Below the pieces are notes generated by a model. That model had not been told where the DNA came from. It searched no databases and saw only the letters and a list, made by a program, of their open reading frames with translations. This document shows, piece after piece, positions 14,873-26,395 of a stretch of DNA of 64,000 bases. Each line of letters starts with the position of its first letter. Within the stretch, counting starts at the first letter, position 1. The DNA lies in assembly GCF_040111675.1 (NCBI RefSeq), contig NZ_CP157794.1:4758444-4822443 (forward strand), given 5' to 3'. The DNA is from Salinarimonas sp. (GTDB taxonomy: Bacteria > Pseudomonadota > Alphaproteobacteria > Rhizobiales > Beijerinckiaceae). A program made the position numbers and the translations under genes.

Positions 14873-15757
14873 ATGACGCAGCGCAACGTCACGGCCGTGG
14901 TGCTCTGGATGGCCGGAGCGCTCCTTTCGTTCTCGGCGATCGCCGTCGCCGTGCGCGAGCTCTCGGGCGCGCTCTCCGTCTTCGAGATGCTCGCCTTCCG
15001 CAACGCGGCCGGCCTCGCGGGGCTGCTCGCCGCGGCCCTGTTCCTGCCGCGGCTGCGCGGGCAGATCCTGCCGCGGCGCCTGGGGCGCCACGTCCAGCGC
15101 AACCTCGTCCACTTCGCCGGGCAATATTCCTGGACCGTGGGCGTGACGCTGCTGCCGCTCGCCGTCGTCTTCGCCATCGAGTTCACCGCGCCGGCGCTCA
15201 CCGCGCTCTTCGCCGTGCTGCTGCTCGGCGAGCGGCTCACCCGCACGCGGGCGCTCGCCATCGGGCTCGGCTTTCTCGGCGTTCTGGTGATCGTGCGTCC
15301 TGGCATGGGCGAGATCGGCTGGCCGGCCCTCGTCGTGCTCTTCGCCGCCTTCTGCTTCGCGCTCACCGCCATCGCCACGAAGAGCCTCACCCGCACGGAG
15401 AGCACCTACGCGATCCTGGTCTCGATGAACGCCATGCAGCTGCCGCTCAACCTCGCCGGCGCGAAGGCTGGCTACCTCGCCCGGCTCGCGGAGGCGCCCG
15501 TCCTGCCGCTCGTCGCGCTGGCCATCGCCGGCTTCACGGCGCATTGGTGCCTCACCAACGCCTATCGCAACGGCGACGCCATCATGGTCGTGCCCCTCGA
15601 CTTCCTGCGCATTCCCCTCATCGCGGTGGTGGGGCTGATGCTCTATGCCGAGCCGCTCGACCCGTTCGTCTTCGCCGGCGCGGCGATCATCGTCGGCGGC
15701 ATTTTGGTCAACCTGCGCGCGGAGACGGCCCGCGCGCCGTCCACGCGGGAGGCGTGA
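14873..15757 (+). CDS. EamA/DMT-family transporter
   Basis: A 294-aa inner-membrane protein with about ten hydrophobic segments in two EamA halves, the fold of drug/metabolite transporters. The first half includes the conserved EFTAPALTALFAVLLLGERLTRTRALAIGLGFLGV stretch at the domain end. The second ends with a LYAEPLDPFVFAGAAIIVGG-type segment. It lies 95 bp after the SDR and 1 bp before the helicase gene. Substrate is unknown; export of a metabolite from the neighbouring cluster is possible but unsupported. Confidence 0.88.
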   Translation: MTQRNVTAVVLWMAGALLSFSAIAVAVRELSGALSVFEMLAFRNAAGLAGLLAAALFLPRLRGQILPRRLGRHVQRNLVHFAGQYSWTVGVTLLPLAVVFAIEFTAPALTALFAVLLLGERLTRTRALAIGLGFLGVLVIVRPGMGEIGWPALVVLFAAFCFALTAIATKSLTRTESTYAILVSMNAMQLPLNLAGAKAGYLARLAEAPVLPLVALAIAGFTAHWCLTNAYRNGDAIMVVPLDFLRIPLIAVVGLMLYAEPLDPFVFAGAAIIVGGILVNLRAETARAPSTREA

Positions 15758-15758
15758 C

Positions 15759-16853
15759 ATGTCCTGGTCGGCACAGCAGGACGCGGCCTTGAGGGCGGTC
15801 GACGCCTGGCTGAAGGAGGGGGAGCCGCAGGTCTTCCGGCTGTTCGGCTTCGCCGGCACGGGCAAGACCACCCTCGCCCGCCACGTGGCGGAGCACGTCG
15901 ACGGGGACGTCGCCTTCGGCGCCTTCACCGGAAAGGCCGCCTCGGTGATGCGCTCCAAGGGCTGCGCGGACGCCTCCACGATCCACGCCATGATCTACCG
16001 CTCGCGGGAGGGCGACGAGGAGGCGGGCCCGCTCTTCACGCTCAACAAGTCGGGGCCGGCGGCGAAGGCGGACCTGATCGTCATCGACGAGTGCTCGATG
16101 GTGGACGAGGAGCTCGGCCGCGACCTGCTCTCCTTCGGCAAGAAGGTGCTGGTGCTCGGCGACCCCGCGCAGCTGCCGCCGGTGAAGGGCGGGGGCTTCT
16201 TCACCGAGGCCGAGCCCGAAATGATGCTCACCGAGGTCCACCGGCAGGCGGCCGACAACCCGATCGTGCACCTCTCCATGCTGATCCGCGACGGCGGGCG
16301 GCTCGACTACGGGAGCTTCGGCGAGAGCCGGGTCATCCGCCGCGGCGAGATCGACCCGCAGACCGTGATGGGCGCCGACCAGGTGCTGGTCGGCATGAAC
16401 AAGACCCGCCGGCTCTACAACGGCCGCATCCGCGAATTGAAGGGCTTTCGCGACCCCTATCCCGCCGCCGACGAGAAGCTGGTCTGCCTGCGCAACGACA
16501 AGTCCAAGGGCCTCCTCAACGGCGGCCTGTGGAGCGTGCAGGAGGCGAAGCACTGGCCCAATCGCGACCTCGTCGTCATGCGCGTCTCGCCCGAGGAGAA
16601 CCCGCGCCACACGGTGAAGGTCGAGGTGCCGAGCGCCTTCTTCGAGGGCACGGAGGACGCGCTGCCCTACGCCGCCCGGCGCGAATCGGACGAGTTCACC
16701 TACGGCTACGCGCTCACCGTCCACAAGGCGCAGGGCTCGCAATGGGACGACGTTGTGCTGTTCGACGAGAGCTTCGCCTTCCGGGAGCACCGCGGGCGCT
16801 GGCTCTATACCGGGCTGACGCGGGCGGCGGAGCGGGTGGTGGTGGTGCGGTGA
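15759..16853 (+). CDS. Dda/RecD-like superfamily 1 DNA helicase
   Basis: A 364-aa ATP-dependent helicase-like protein. Walker A is GFAGTGKTT (residues ~30-38), Walker B is VIDECSMV, motif III is GDPAQLPPV, and the C-terminal UvrD-type motif is TYGYALTVHKAQGSQW, ending in YTGLTRA. The layout is that of a short RecD/Dda 5'-3' helicase lacking extra domains. Start at 15759 follows the EamA stop by 1 bp, with GGGAGGCGTG just upstream, so translation is probably coupled. A repair or replication-fork role is inferred from the family. Confidence 0.87.
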   Translation: MSWSAQQDAALRAVDAWLKEGEPQVFRLFGFAGTGKTTLARHVAEHVDGDVAFGAFTGKAASVMRSKGCADASTIHAMIYRSREGDEEAGPLFTLNKSGPAAKADLIVIDECSMVDEELGRDLLSFGKKVLVLGDPAQLPPVKGGGFFTEAEPEMMLTEVHRQAADNPIVHLSMLIRDGGRLDYGSFGESRVIRRGEIDPQTVMGADQVLVGMNKTRRLYNGRIRELKGFRDPYPAADEKLVCLRNDKSKGLLNGGLWSVQEAKHWPNRDLVVMRVSPEENPRHTVKVEVPSAFFEGTEDALPYAARRESDEFTYGYALTVHKAQGSQWDDVVLFDESFAFREHRGRWLYTGLTRAAERVVVVR

Positions 16854-17234
16854 GGGGGTGACGAAGGTCTCCCCTCGCGCGAACGGGCCGGCCGATTCAC
16901 ACACCGTCCCGCGCCGCTCGCGCAGAGCCTCGTCGAGAGCGCGCGTCGGGCGCGCCGAACCCTCTCCTCCCCTGTAGGGGAAGGTGTCGCCGCGCGAAGC
17001 GCGGTGACGGATGGGGCGCGCGGCACGCGCGTTCGGCGAAGCCGAAATCGACGGGCGAGACCGTCGGCCGCCGGGAGCTTCCGCTTCGCGGAACGCGTCG
17101 CTTCGCGTCGCACCCCATCCGTCACGCCGCCTGCGGCGGCGCGCCACCTTCCCCTACGGGAAAGGAAAACGTCGGGCGCCCGCTCTCGACACGCGGTGGG
17201 TCTCCCCGGAAACGCCCCCGCCTACGCCCCCGCC
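16854..17234. repeat. Intergenic region with two inverted copies of a palindromic repeat
   Basis: These 381 bp hold no gene. One repeat copy runs about 16970-17017 and a second, in opposite orientation, about 17110-17160. Both share GTAGGGGAAGGTG and GTGACGGATGGGG, separated by a variable short GC palindrome (CGCGCGAAGCGCG in copy 1, GCCGCCTGCGGCGGC in copy 2). The paired copies flank a ~90-bp spacer and sit between convergent genes (helicase and secA). It looks like a dispersed REP/RPE-type element common between alphaproteobacterial genes; transposition origin is inferred. Confidence 0.7.
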
Positions 17235-20045
<2,811 letters not shown>

Positions 20046-20265
20046 GGGGTCCTGTCGTCTGTCGTGGTCGTCGAATGCGGCATGGGTCGCGCGCTATATA
20101 GACCTAATCATCGCGGAGCGCATCCGAAAGGATGGCGCCCGCGCGAAGGGGGCGGCGAAGGGGCCGCTTGCCACCGCTTCCCTTGCATTGCCCCGCGCGA
20201 TGGGTCAGACCAAGCGCAGTTCGGTTCGAAAGAAAGGCGCGGGCCCGCGCCGTCGAGGTACTTGC
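20046..20265. promoter_or_regulatory. Divergent promoter region of secA and the parvulin gene
   Basis: This 220-bp spacer carries a conspicuously AT-rich TATATA at 20095-20100 close to secA, which could serve as a secA -10 region; no good -35 sits at the expected distance. I saw no operator or hairpin. Confidence 0.3.
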
Positions 20266-21171
20266 ATGTCCCGCTTCCCCCTTCTCCCCCGCCTCGCGCT
20301 GGCGCTCGCGCTCGGCGCGTCGGCCTCGACGCTCGCGTTCGCGCAGCAGGATCAGGCCGCCGAGACCGCCGCTCCGGCCGCGCCCGCCGCGGCCGAGGTC
20401 GATCCGGACGCCGTCGTCGCCACGGTGGACGGCGTGACCATCACGGAAGCGGATCTCGCGCTCGTCGCCGAGGACCCGGCGCTGCCGCTGCCGGGCATGA
20501 GCGCCGAGCAGCGTCGGGACGTGCTGATCGGCTACCTCGTCGATCTCAAGCTCGCCGCCCGCGCCGCCGAGAACGCCGGCCTCGCCGAGACCGAGACCTT
20601 CGCCCGCAACATGGCCTACCAGCGCGACAAGGTGCTGCTCGCCGCCCTGCTCGAGGAGACCATCGCCGCCGCCGTCACCGAGGAGGCGGCGCGCGCGCTC
20701 TACGAGGAGACGGTCGCCGGCATCGAGCCGCAGGAGGAGGTGCGCGCCCGCCACATCCTCGTGCCGACCGAGGAGGAGGCGAAGGCCGCCGCCGAGCGCG
20801 TCGCCGCCGGCGAGGATTTCGCGGCCGTCGCGGCGGAGCTGTCGCAGGACCCGGGCTCGGCGCGCGAGGGCGGGGATCTCGGCTTCTTCACCAGGGACCG
20901 CATGGTCGCGCCCTTCGCCGAGGCGGCCTTCGCGCTCGAGCCGGGCGGCGTGTCCGAGCCGGTGCAGAGCCAGTTCGGCTGGCACGTGATCAAGGTCGAG
21001 GAGCGCCGCGAGCAGCCCACCCCGGCCTTCGAGGACATGCGCGAGCAGATCGAGACCTTCCTCGCCCGCCGCGCCCAGCAGGAGCTGATCCTCTCGCTGC
21101 GCGACGGCGCCACCGTCGAGCGCCCGGGGCAGGACCCCGCGGACGGCGAGGCGCCGGCGCAGGCTCAGTGA
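20266..21171 (+). CDS. Periplasmic parvulin-type peptidyl-prolyl isomerase
   Basis: A 301-aa PpiC/SurA-like foldase. It has a Sec signal peptide (residues ~1-26, cut after LAFA), then a helical chaperone region. A single rotamase domain (about 155-255) shows the parvulin hallmarks VRARHILV, SQDPGSAREGGDLGFF and QSQFGWHVIKV. A disordered acidic tail closes the protein. The start at 20266 gives the complete signal peptide; earlier in-frame codons lie in the secA promoter region. A strong palindrome follows. Likely role is folding of exported proteins, which fits the secA neighbour. Confidence 0.92.
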   Translation: MSRFPLLPRLALALALGASASTLAFAQQDQAAETAAPAAPAAAEVDPDAVVATVDGVTITEADLALVAEDPALPLPGMSAEQRRDVLIGYLVDLKLAARAAENAGLAETETFARNMAYQRDKVLLAALLEETIAAAVTEEAARALYEETVAGIEPQEEVRARHILVPTEEEAKAAAERVAAGEDFAAVAAELSQDPGSAREGGDLGFFTRDRMVAPFAEAAFALEPGGVSEPVQSQFGWHVIKVEERREQPTPAFEDMREQIETFLARRAQQELILSLRDGATVERPGQDPADGEAPAQAQ

Positions 21172-21201
21172 GCCTGCCGCACCGGCCCGAGAGACGCGAA
21201 A

Positions 21202-21231
21202 CGCCCCGCCGGTCGGCCGACCGGCGGGGCG
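21202..21231. terminator. Intrinsic terminator palindrome
   Basis: A perfect 30-bp palindrome: CGCCCCGCCGGTCGG (21202-21216) pairs fully with 21217-21231. It is followed by CTCTCGTTT and lies 30 bp after the parvulin stop and 26 bp before the end of the convergent SH3 gene. It probably terminates both directions. Confidence 0.75.
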
Positions 21232-21257
21232 CTCTCGTTTAAAGGTGGACGCGCGCG

Positions 21258-21893
21258 TCAGCGCATGACGTAGACGACGCGGCGCGTGGCCGGATCGACG
21301 AGCACCGGCACGCCGTTCACGTAGGCGTACTCGTACTCGTATTCCGGGATCGGGCGTAGGCCCACGGCCGGCGGCAGGCCGGCCCCGGCCACGACCTCGC
21401 CCTCGAGATAGACCGGATCCACCCGGTTCTCGTAGACGTAGGTGCGCACCGGCGGCGGCGGCGCGGTGAAGCCCTCGATGGCCCCGCCGACGGCGCCGGC
21501 GACCGCGCCGACGGTCCCGCCGATGATCGAGCCGACCACCTCGCCGGCGACGGCGCCCGTCGCGGTGACCGGGTCCCACTGGGCCTCCGGCACGATCTCG
21601 CGGCGCTGGGTGACGATCACGGGGGCGTTCTCGACCGTGGCCGACAGGTAGTCGCCGTAGGCCCAGGCCTCCCGGCCCTCGTACTGCACGCGACACCAGG
21701 CCGACTGGGGCAGGCAGCCGACCACGGTGACCGCGTCGTTGCCGTCGATGACGTCCACCACCTCGTAGTTCGGGCCGGGCCCGGCGCGCATGTTCAGGTC
21801 CGTCGTCGCCGTGGCGGCGACCTGCGCGGAGGCCGGCGCGGCCAGGCCGATGGCGGCGGCGCTCGCGGCGGCGAGGAAGAGGGTACGGGTCAT
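21258..21893 (-). CDS. Secreted SH3-domain protein with DUF1236-like C terminus
   Basis: A 211-aa exported protein: signal peptide to ~residue 24 (APASA|Q), then a bacterial SH3 domain (LNMRAGPGPNYEVVDVI, CRVQYEGREAWAYGDYL). A glycine-rich hydrophobic stretch (GSIIGGTVGAVAGAVGGAI) and a C-terminal DUF1236-like segment (YVNGVPVLVDPATRRVVYV) follow. AAGGAG sits 8 nt before the ATG at 21893 but only 2 nt before the in-frame ATG at 21899, which decides the start. The family is common in Hyphomicrobiales; a cell-wall-binding role is inferred from the SH3 domain. Confidence 0.85.
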   Translation of the reverse strand: MTRTLFLAAASAAAIGLAAPASAQVAATATTDLNMRAGPGPNYEVVDVIDGNDAVTVVGCLPQSAWCRVQYEGREAWAYGDYLSATVENAPVIVTQRREIVPEAQWDPVTATGAVAGEVVGSIIGGTVGAVAGAVGGAIEGFTAPPPPVRTYVYENRVDPVYLEGEVVAGAGLPPAVGLRPIPEYEYEYAYVNGVPVLVDPATRRVVYVMR

Positions 21894-21978
21894 GAGCATT
21901 ACTCCTTCCGTCCTGTGACAGGATCGGGCGAGCGAACGCGAGAGGGGAGGACGCGTTCCCATGCCGGGGAGCAAGGGC

Positions 21979-23991
21979 TCAGGCGGCTTCGAGACTGCCG
22001 GATTGGAGCCGGGCGGTGTCCAGCGACAGGGTCGCGCCGGCGCGGTCGCGCAGGAGGAGGATGTCGGGGCGGTCGAGGTCGATGTGGATGGGCTCGCCGC
22101 ACGCGGGCGCGCGGCCGCGGCCCTTCGCGCGCAGGAACGGCACGACCCGATCGTCCGCCGCCGCGAGCGCCTCGACGATCGCCTGCTCGCTGCGCGGCAG
22201 CGTCGAGGCGACGAGCGCCTTCAGCCGCGAGGGCGTGGCGTCGCGCAGCGCGCGCTCGAAGGCGATGGCGAAGGTGGTGTCGATCGGCGGGCCGTCGAGG
22301 CCGGCGCGGGCGGCGGCCCAGGTGACGTAGGGGTCCGGCTCGGCCGTGCGCAGGAAGGCGGCGAGGACGTCGGGTCCGTCGAGGCCGGCTTCCAGGCGGA
22401 AGAGCCGCTTGCGCGCCTCCGCGGCGGGAAGGGCGAAGGTATCGTCGGTATCCTCGACGCCCGCGACCGCCGCCGTGGGATTGCGCCGGCCGCGCAGCCT
22501 GCGGCCGTTCGCGAGCTTGCGGCGCAGATCGCCGGTCGCCTCGTTCGCCGCGCCGGCGGCGCGGGCGTCTTCGAGGACCTGCACGGCGGCTGCCCGCTCG
22601 CCGAGATCGTCGGCGAGGATCGTGGCGAGCTGGTTGTGGATGAAGGGATCGTACGGGAAGAGCGCGCGTGCCTCGCGCAGCAGCGCGGCCGCCTCGTGCG
22701 GCCGGTCGAGCGTGTCGGCGAGGAGCTTGGCGAGCTGTGTGCGCCATTGCGGGTTTTCGGGAAAGCGCCGGATCGCCTCCCACCCTATCCGCTCCGCCGC
22801 CGTGAGCCGGCCGGCATGCTCCAGCCCGTCGCGCAGCAGCGCCCAGGCGTAGACGTTGCGCGGATCGTACTCGAAGGCGAGGCGGGCGAGGGCGACGGCT
22901 TGCGCCCCGCGCGCGGCGCGCTCCGGCCCAGGGTCCTTGCGCAGCAGGTTCATGCCGATGTTGCAGGCCGTGCGCACGAGGTAGAAGACGTCGCCGGTCC
23001 GGTCGGCGTAGCGGCGGTGGCCGCGCATCAGCGTTTCGATGTCGCTGGACACGCTCGACAGCGGCTGCCCGACCCGGTCGAGGATCGCTTGACGATCGTG
23101 CGCCGCTGGCGGCTCCAGCGCCCCGCCCCCGCGCAGCTGCCGCACGCCGCCCTCGCCGGCGGGCAGATCGAGATCCTCCCGCCACCCCGCCGCGGCGGGG
23201 AACGTCTCCTCGGCGCCCTCCGTCCGCTGGCGGATCTCGCCCTCGGTCGCCGCGATCACCCGTGAGACCCGCTCACGCCAGAAATCGTCCGAGCGCGGAT
23301 AGGCGTTCTCCACGAGCCGCCATTCGCGCTCGAAGACGCGCCACGCCACCTTCTGCCGCGCGCCCCAGCGCGCCAGCCCTTGAAGCACGAAATCCTCGTT
23401 GGCGCTGAATTCCTCGCCGAGAGGCATGCGCCGCAGGCCCAGCAGCCCGACCGCGAGATAGCTCTCGTCGTAGCTCCCGCCCGCCTCGGCGCAGAGCGAC
23501 AGCCACAGCGGCATAAGCCCCCGCGCCTCGATCCCCGCCTCGGCGGCGGCGTCCTGGCTCAGAGCCAGCGTGCGATAGAACTCGCGGCGCAGGTCGAGGC
23601 TGCGGTCGATCACGAAATTCGCGAAGAACGGCTGCCAGAGGTCGTAGCGCCGCCGCAGGTCGACGACGGTGTCGCGCGGAAGCACGCGGCGGACGATGGC
23701 GAGGAGGCGCTCCAGCCGGATAACGCCGAGCCGGAAGGATGCCCCTTTCTGCTGGAGCAGCGTCCTGCGCGCGCTATCGAGAAACGCCGCCGCCCCGCGG
23801 TCGACGGCGGCCCGGTAATCCTCGCCGCCTTCCGCAACGAGGTCCGCGACGATGTCCACCGGCTCTCCGGCGGCGAAGTAGCCGAGCGCGGCCTTCCCCG
23901 CGACGAGGTCGCGCAAGGCCTCCTCCGGCCGCGCGAGCAGGTCCGCGGCGAAGCGCGTGTCGAGCACCGATACTGTCTGCGCAACGCTCAT
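21979..23991 (-). CDS. TPR-repeat protein of unknown function
   Basis: A 670-aa soluble protein without signal peptide or membrane segment. The middle (about residues 320-450) contains TPR-like helical pairs (ALARLAFEYDPRNVYAWALL, GWEAIRRFPENPQW, EARALFPYDPFIHNQLATIL). The N-terminal ~300 residues are helical and match no family I know. Start at 23991 (MSVAQTV) lies 10 bp after the upstream gene, so the two form an operon. No enzymatic motif is visible. It may be a scaffold acting with the 299-aa protein. Confidence 0.75.
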   Translation of the reverse strand: MSVAQTVSVLDTRFAADLLARPEEALRDLVAGKAALGYFAAGEPVDIVADLVAEGGEDYRAAVDRGAAAFLDSARRTLLQQKGASFRLGVIRLERLLAIVRRVLPRDTVVDLRRRYDLWQPFFANFVIDRSLDLRREFYRTLALSQDAAAEAGIEARGLMPLWLSLCAEAGGSYDESYLAVGLLGLRRMPLGEEFSANEDFVLQGLARWGARQKVAWRVFEREWRLVENAYPRSDDFWRERVSRVIAATEGEIRQRTEGAEETFPAAAGWREDLDLPAGEGGVRQLRGGGALEPPAAHDRQAILDRVGQPLSSVSSDIETLMRGHRRYADRTGDVFYLVRTACNIGMNLLRKDPGPERAARGAQAVALARLAFEYDPRNVYAWALLRDGLEHAGRLTAAERIGWEAIRRFPENPQWRTQLAKLLADTLDRPHEAAALLREARALFPYDPFIHNQLATILADDLGERAAAVQVLEDARAAGAANEATGDLRRKLANGRRLRGRRNPTAAVAGVEDTDDTFALPAAEARKRLFRLEAGLDGPDVLAAFLRTAEPDPYVTWAAARAGLDGPPIDTTFAIAFERALRDATPSRLKALVASTLPRSEQAIVEALAAADDRVVPFLRAKGRGRAPACGEPIHIDLDRPDILLLRDRAGATLSLDTARLQSGSLEAA

Positions 23992-24001
23992 GCGGTCGCT
24001 T

Positions 24002-24901
24002 TCATGCCGCGTGCCCGAAATCGGCGCGCCGCGTCCCGGCGCGGACACGGTCGAGATGGACCGCCCGCGCCGCGAGGATATCAGGCTTTCCGTTAACGCG
24101 GGACTCGGCGATTCGCTTCACGTGCGCGGCCTTGTACGGCATGCGCACGTGCAGGATCTCGCGCACGAGCGGGCGCGACGGCGCGTCCGTCCCCAGATCC
24201 ACGGCGAAACCGTTGGCGGTCGCCCGGGGCACGGGGTGGAAGGCCGGGTTCTCGCGGCTCTCGAGCACGCTGGCGAGCGCGAAGGGCCGGTCGATGCCGC
24301 CGTCCCCGGCATGGGCGAGCACCTCCCCGGCCGTGTACTCCATGAGGGCGAACTGGCGGGGCTCGGTGCCGAAGTGATGGTAGAGGCCGAAGCGCTCGCA
24401 GAGCCGTTCCAGCCAATCGTCGCGCCCGACGTCCGCCTCGACCTCGCTCTTGAAGGCCGCGAAGGCGGGGCGCTCGCCGGGGAAGGTCTCGAACAGCGCG
24501 ACGAAGGCGGACAGGGTAGCGGCGTCTCTGCTCGTGTGCGCATCCTGGAGCTGCGCGTACGTCCACCCGCTTTTCGACAGGAGCTCGTCGATGCGCTCGA
24601 GCCGCACGATCTTCTGCCGCGGCTCGACGTCGTCGCCGAGCAGCGCTCCGGCGTTCAGGTCGGGATCGAACGTCGTCGGACGCGCGCCGCGGGCCTCGCC
24701 CTGGATGTGGAGATCGAAGTAGTCCCGCGCGGCCTCTTTCAGGTCGTCGGTGTATCCCGTCTCGGCTTCGAAATGCGCGAGGCGCTCCGCCGACACGTTC
24801 TCCTCGATCCGGTAGTTCTCGCCCACCGCCCGGGTCGGCGGCTCCGCGTCGGCCTCGAGCCGGCGGGCATGCTCCTGGAACGGTGCCTTCGTGAAATCCA
24901 T
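24002..24901 (-). CDS. Uncharacterised protein, first gene of a two-gene operon with the TPR protein
   Basis: A 299-aa soluble, charged protein with no signal peptide or transmembrane helix. I do not recognise a family; visible segments are ETGYTDDLKEAARDYFDLH near residue 48 and an aromatic stretch GLYHHFGTEPRQFALMEYTAGEVL near 175. It is 10 bp upstream of the TPR gene on the same strand and 191 bp from a divergent oxidoreductase gene. Base composition is a little less extreme than its neighbours. Function unknown; the pairing with a large TPR protein resembles accessory or conflict modules but nothing proves it. Confidence 0.75.
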   Translation of the reverse strand: MDFTKAPFQEHARRLEADAEPPTRAVGENYRIEENVSAERLAHFEAETGYTDDLKEAARDYFDLHIQGEARGARPTTFDPDLNAGALLGDDVEPRQKIVRLERIDELLSKSGWTYAQLQDAHTSRDAATLSAFVALFETFPGERPAFAAFKSEVEADVGRDDWLERLCERFGLYHHFGTEPRQFALMEYTAGEVLAHAGDGGIDRPFALASVLESRENPAFHPVPRATANGFAVDLGTDAPSRPLVREILHVRMPYKAAHVKRIAESRVNGKPDILAARAVHLDRVRAGTRRADFGHAA

Positions 24902-25092
24902 CGCGCAATCGACACATCGTCGACGCCGCCGCTCGCATGAGCGGCACCGCCTTGCCCCCGTTCGGCGCGACTAGATCAGGTTGCGCGAGCCTTGGCAATA
25001 GCCGCCATCCGTGTACTCGCGGCGGACCCTTCCGCCACCGCCTCCCCCCGTCTATCCTCCCCCGAAAACACCCACCGGAGGAGCCGCCCGCC

Positions 25093-26391
25093 ATGAATCT
25101 CCACGCCCTCGCCGCCGCGCGCGCGGCGGAGGACCGCCCCGTCCGCGTCGCCTTGATCGGGGCCGGCAAGTTTGGGGCGATGTTCCTCGCGCAGGTGCCG
25201 ACCATTCCCGGGCTCGAGGTGGCGGCCATCGCCGATCTCGATCCGGAGCGGGCGCGGCTCGCGTGCCGCACCGTGGGGTGGGACGAGGCGCGGATCGCGA
25301 GGACGCGCTTTTACGACGACGGGCGCGCGGCGATCGCCGACGACGTCGAGGTCGTGATCGAGGCGACCGGCGCGCCGGAGGCGGGCGTCGTCCATGCGCT
25401 CGCCGCCATCGAGGCGCGGCGCCATCTCGTCATGGTCAACGTCGAGGCGGACGTGCTGGTGGGCGCCGCGCTCGCCGAGAAGGCGCGGGCCGCGGGGGTG
25501 GTCTACTCGATGGCCTACGGCGACCAGCCGGCCCTCGTCTGCGAGATGGTGGACTGGGCGCGCGCCGCCGGGTTCCAGGTCGCGGCCGCAGGCAAGGGCA
25601 CCAAGTACCTGCCGGCCTACCACACGGTGACTCCGGACGACGTCTGGAGCCATTACGGGCTCGACCCGGAGGCCGCGGCGCAGGCGGGCATGAACCCGAA
25701 GATGTTCAACTCCTTCCTCGACGGCACCAAGTCCGCCATCGAGGCCGCCGCCATCGCCAACGCCACCGGCCTCTCCGTGCCGGAGGACGGGCTCGCCTTC
25801 CCGCCCTGCGGCGTCGACGATCTCGCCCACGTGCTGCGCCCGCGGGAGGTCGGCGGCGTGCTCGCCCGCGACGGCATGGTTGAGGTGGTCTCCTCGCTGG
25901 AGCGGGACGGGCGCGCGGTCTTCCGCGACCTGCGCTGGGGGGTCTACGTGGTGCTGAAGGCGCCCACCACCTACGCCGCGGCCTGCTTCAGGCAGTACGG
26001 CCTGCCGACCGACCGCAGCGGCTTCTACGCCGCGATGTACAAGCCCTTCCACCTGATCGGGCTCGAGCTCTCGATCTCGGTCCTGTCCGCCGCGCTCCGG
26101 CGCGAGCCGACGGGGACGACGCGGGCCTTCGCGGCCGATGTCGTGGCCGTGGCGAAGCGCGATCTCCAGGCGGGCGAGACGCTCGACGGCGAGGGCGGCT
26201 ACACGGTCTACGGCCGGGTGACGACGGCGGCGGCGAGCCTGGCGGCGCGGGCGCTGCCCATCGGCCTCGCGCACGGCGTGCGGCTGGTGCGGCCGGTCGC
26301 TGCGGGCGCCGTCGTCACGGAGGCCGACGTCGCGCCCCGCGAGCGGCCGAGCGAGGCGGAACGGCTGCGCGCGACGCTCCAGCCGGCGTGA
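25093..26391 (+). CDS. NAD(P)-dependent oxidoreductase with C-terminal SAF domain
   Basis: A 432-aa protein of the homoserine-dehydrogenase-like/Gfo-Idh group. The N-terminal Rossmann motif is VALIGAGKFGAMF (residues ~17-29), and EATGAPEAG follows in the second half of the fold. The catalytic region includes GKGTKYLPAYH. The C-terminal ~80 residues (AKRDLQAGETLDGEGGYTVYG to LVRPVAAGAVV) form a SAF domain. The ATG at 25093 is preceded by GGAGGAG 10-11 nt upstream. This architecture occurs near sugar-acid and polyol catabolic genes, but none is adjacent. Substrate unknown. Confidence 0.85.
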   Translation: MNLHALAAARAAEDRPVRVALIGAGKFGAMFLAQVPTIPGLEVAAIADLDPERARLACRTVGWDEARIARTRFYDDGRAAIADDVEVVIEATGAPEAGVVHALAAIEARRHLVMVNVEADVLVGAALAEKARAAGVVYSMAYGDQPALVCEMVDWARAAGFQVAAAGKGTKYLPAYHTVTPDDVWSHYGLDPEAAAQAGMNPKMFNSFLDGTKSAIEAAAIANATGLSVPEDGLAFPPCGVDDLAHVLRPREVGGVLARDGMVEVVSSLERDGRAVFRDLRWGVYVVLKAPTTYAAACFRQYGLPTDRSGFYAAMYKPFHLIGLELSISVLSAALRREPTGTTRAFAADVVAVAKRDLQAGETLDGEGGYTVYGRVTTAAASLAARALPIGLAHGVRLVRPVAAGAVVTEADVAPRERPSEAERLRATLQPA

Positions 26392-26395
26392 GCCG

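Noticed and set aside
20221..20240. tRNA T-loop-like GGTTCGAA
   Set aside because: No acceptor or anticodon stem can be formed around it.
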